Positions 54,459 through 56,212 of a DNA stretch of 56,212 nt are shown one piece after another. The stretch is taken from positions 1-56,212 of the forward strand of contig PDHQ01000231.1 in the NCBI GenBank assembly GCA_003339415.1, read 5' to 3'. The notes below the pieces were generated by a model. It saw nothing but the letters and a program-made list of their open reading frames with translations, did no database searches and was not told the origin of the DNA. The stretch comes from Ophiocordyceps camponoti-saundersi (nom. inval.). Taxonomy: Eukaryota; Ascomycota; Sordariomycetes; Hypocreales; Ophiocordycipitaceae. A program made the translations under genes and the position numbers. The first letter of the stretch is position 1; each line of letters starts with the position of its first letter.

Positions 54459-54556
54459 CCACCTTATAAGACTTCCCTGATGCCTTGTTTCACTATTCCG
54501 CATAATAGTCTAACTTATTTTATTAAACCTGTTTATATACTACCTATTCTTGCACC
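54459..54556 (+). promoter_or_regulatory. Short upstream region of HEI10-like gene
   Basis: Only 98 bp separate the Z LTR from the start codon. The stretch has normal CpA/TpG content. I see no clear TATA box or known factor site. The start context is GCACCATGG, a strong eukaryotic initiation context. The promoter must therefore be very short or extend into the LTR, so the element may have displaced or replaced upstream control sequence. Confidence 0.5.
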
Positions 54557-55802
54557 ATGGAGCAATTTCTCTCTTGCAACAATTTAAAATGCAGGAAAGA
54601 TCTCAAAGATCGAGCCTTAATAACGGGTTGTAGGTCTGTGACCTTAGCTCTGATCTCAAGTTAAAAACCGTTCAAAGCTTCAGATCACTAATGCCGCATC
54701 TAAAGTCATATATTCTGTCTAGATTGCGTCGATCAACTCGAGCTAGTGACCCGCAAGTACCCGGTGCCTGCAAATTGTCCAGCATGTCTTTGCCCACTTT
54801 CAAAACCTGAGGAGGCGATTATCATAGATATAAATCCCGCCGAGGCATACAAAAAAGGCGCGTTGAGCGGCCTGAGTCCGAACTCTATTATGGAGTGCGC
54901 AGGCCGAGCACTGAGCTTCTGGGCTTACCAGACAACACAAAAAATCTCCTACCAACAATTCTTATACAAGACCTTAGTGGACAGATATTCTCGTTTAAGG
55001 GCACGAATTGATCAAATTGCTAGCGACGCGAACTCGGAGATAGAGCGTCTGCGGCAGAGGCTCAGTAGTCGGTTCAACCCTTTTTATTTTCACCGCCTCC
55101 ACGTTTACTAATAATTTCAGCGTCGGCTGCTGAGCAGGCCGTCATTCGGCAAAAGAACGAAGAACTAGCACAAGCATACAGACAGCAAAGTCGCAAGCTG
55201 CTACAGACACAAGACCTCTATAATAAGCTAAAGCGAAAAGTAGAAATAGGACATTCTCAACGAGCAGCATCCGATGCCGTCGAATCGAGGTTTCGCGCTA
55301 CGCTTCCTATAGGGTCTACCGCCGGCGGTTGCAACGTTTCTAACTACGCCCAGCGGGAAGCAGAACTATCAACCTTAAAATCGGGCTCTGACCGTGGCGG
55401 CGCGCCTTTCACGCATGCTTTTCGGGTAGGTGTTACACATACGGGAGCCGACTCTAGAGCGGTCGGCGGGCGGTATCATCCGCAATCGACTACTATAGAT
55501 TGTAAGTTGTGACTTCCAGAATAATTTCATAACTATTCAGGGAGTTCTGGTAGACTGATTACAAATTCTGGGATTTAGCCCTAGCTGAGCCTTATCAAGC
55601 TTATAGAATGCGGGACCAATCTCTGCTTAGCCTTCCTAGGACTTTTCATGCGGCAGAAACACACGCATTGTCTCGCCCAAGAAATATTTCTATATGCAGT
55701 ATCGACAATTCCGTTCCCGATTTTCGTGGCAAAGCTATCTCGTCTGAGCTAAGCATTTGTTCGGGGGCGAAAATTAGCAATCCGACACCAGCCGGTGTGT
55801 AA
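54557..55802 (+). CDS. HEI10: HEI10/CCNB1IP1-like RING finger meiotic crossover factor, four exons
   Basis: Predicted exons 54,557-54,633, 54,706-55,067, 55,121-55,501 and 55,579-55,802 give 347 residues. The family (HEI10, Zip3-like) is a nuclear RING E3 ligase that marks and stabilises crossover sites on meiotic chromosomes. Zinc ligands are visible as C7-x4-C12, C25-x-H27, C30-x2-C33 and C50-x2-C53; splicing of intron 1 creates C-S-H-I-F-C. Next come the fungal signature L-S-G-L-S-P ... M-E-C-A-G-R-A-L-S-F-W (residues 79-98) and a coiled coil at about 105-200, including E-Q-A-V-I-R-Q-K-N-E-E-L and R-K-L-L-Q-T-Q. The tail ends S-G-A-K-I-S-N-P. The start has a strong context and the family's usual M-E-x-x-x-x-C-N. 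Exons 1-3 are secure. Exon 4 is less so: without intron 3 the protein would stop at 55,512 (276 residues). The gene shows no RIP damage. Confidence 0.88.
54634..54705 (+). other. Intron 1 of HEI10-like gene (72 nt)
   Basis: GTCTGT at the 5' end and AAAG at the 3' end, with branch site CTAAT at 54,688-54,692. Reading through would stop in frame; removal restores the RING ligands C25 and H27. Confidence 0.85.
55068..55120 (+). other. Intron 2 of HEI10-like gene (53 nt)
   Basis: Branch site TACTAAT ends at 55,112, 8 nt before the TTTCAG acceptor. The donor is GTCGGT at 55,068 or GTAGTC at 55,065; both keep the frame and differ by one residue. Without splicing the frame stops within the intron, at 55,109-55,111. 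Confidence 0.82.
55502..55578 (+). other. Intron 3 of HEI10-like gene (77 nt, probable)
   Basis: The donor GTAAGT is a near-perfect consensus. The branch site CTGAT is at 55,555-55,559 and the acceptor is TTTAG at 55,578, with phase preserved into a 74-codon open exon. Other in-phase acceptors exist at 55,584 and 55,599. Confidence 0.6.

Positions 55803-56212
<410 letters not shown>

Noticed and set aside
54746..55111. Treating this open frame alone as the gene
   Set aside because: It begins at an internal GTG and ends inside intron 2. The spliced model adds the RING start, the rest of the coiled coil and the tail.
55608..55802. Separate small gene
   Set aside because: Its frame is open upstream and joins exon 3 in phase through a consensus intron, and its end resembles the HEI10 C-terminus, so it is better read as exon 4.

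Overview
This window looks like one block of heavily mutated, repeat-filled DNA from a filamentous ascomycete (Pezizomycotina), with a single readable host gene at its right end. Positions 1 to about 54,385 are extremely A+T-rich, and CpA and its complement TpG have almost vanished in favour of TpA, while CpG, CpC and CpT are still common. That is the signature of repeat-induced point mutation (RIP), acting nearly to saturation and almost only at CpA. All coding sequence in this part is broken by TAA and TAG stops; it can be read only as relics.

Layout. Positions 1-121 are an (ATA)n tract. A ~1.85-kb unclassified repeat, family A, occurs four times (122-1,970; 19,335-21,185; 22,326-24,180; 41,675-43,570), always with an A/T simple repeat at the same end. 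A Ty3/Gypsy family, here called X (249-bp LTRs), is present as X1 (33,526-40,543, TSD GATAT), X2 (2,531-16,718) and X3 (fragments 1,971-2,530 and 16,719-19,096, opposite strand), plus a partial LTR near 45,037-45,169. X2 lies inside X3, and X2 is itself split by a third LTR element, Y (6,224-13,503, 301-bp LTRs, TSD ATTAT). This gives a three-level nest whose insertion order is X3, then X2, then Y. Between 24 and 33 kb there are shorter repeats: family C, a tRNA-like head, an (AAAT)n tract, a four-copy ~0.69-kb tandem array, and an 83-bp palindrome. A second tRNA-like head follows family A at 43,589. A large minus-strand Gypsy element, Z (45,322-54,458, 207-bp LTRs), fills most of the last 10 kb. 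RT, connection-domain and integrase motifs can still be read in it, and there is an extra decayed frame downstream of integrase.

The RIP signature stops inside the right-hand LTR of Z, near 54,385. The sequence then becomes ordinary coding DNA. Only 98 bp after the LTR lies a four-exon gene (54,557-55,802) for a RING finger/coiled-coil protein that I recognise as the fungal homologue of HEI10/CCNB1IP1 (the Zip3-like meiotic crossover factor). Three short introns with good branch sites restore the frame and the zinc ligands. After the gene comes a short A+T-rich stretch and another (AAT)n tract that runs to the window end.

No retroelement here looks able to move. The HEI10-like gene is the only apparently functional gene.
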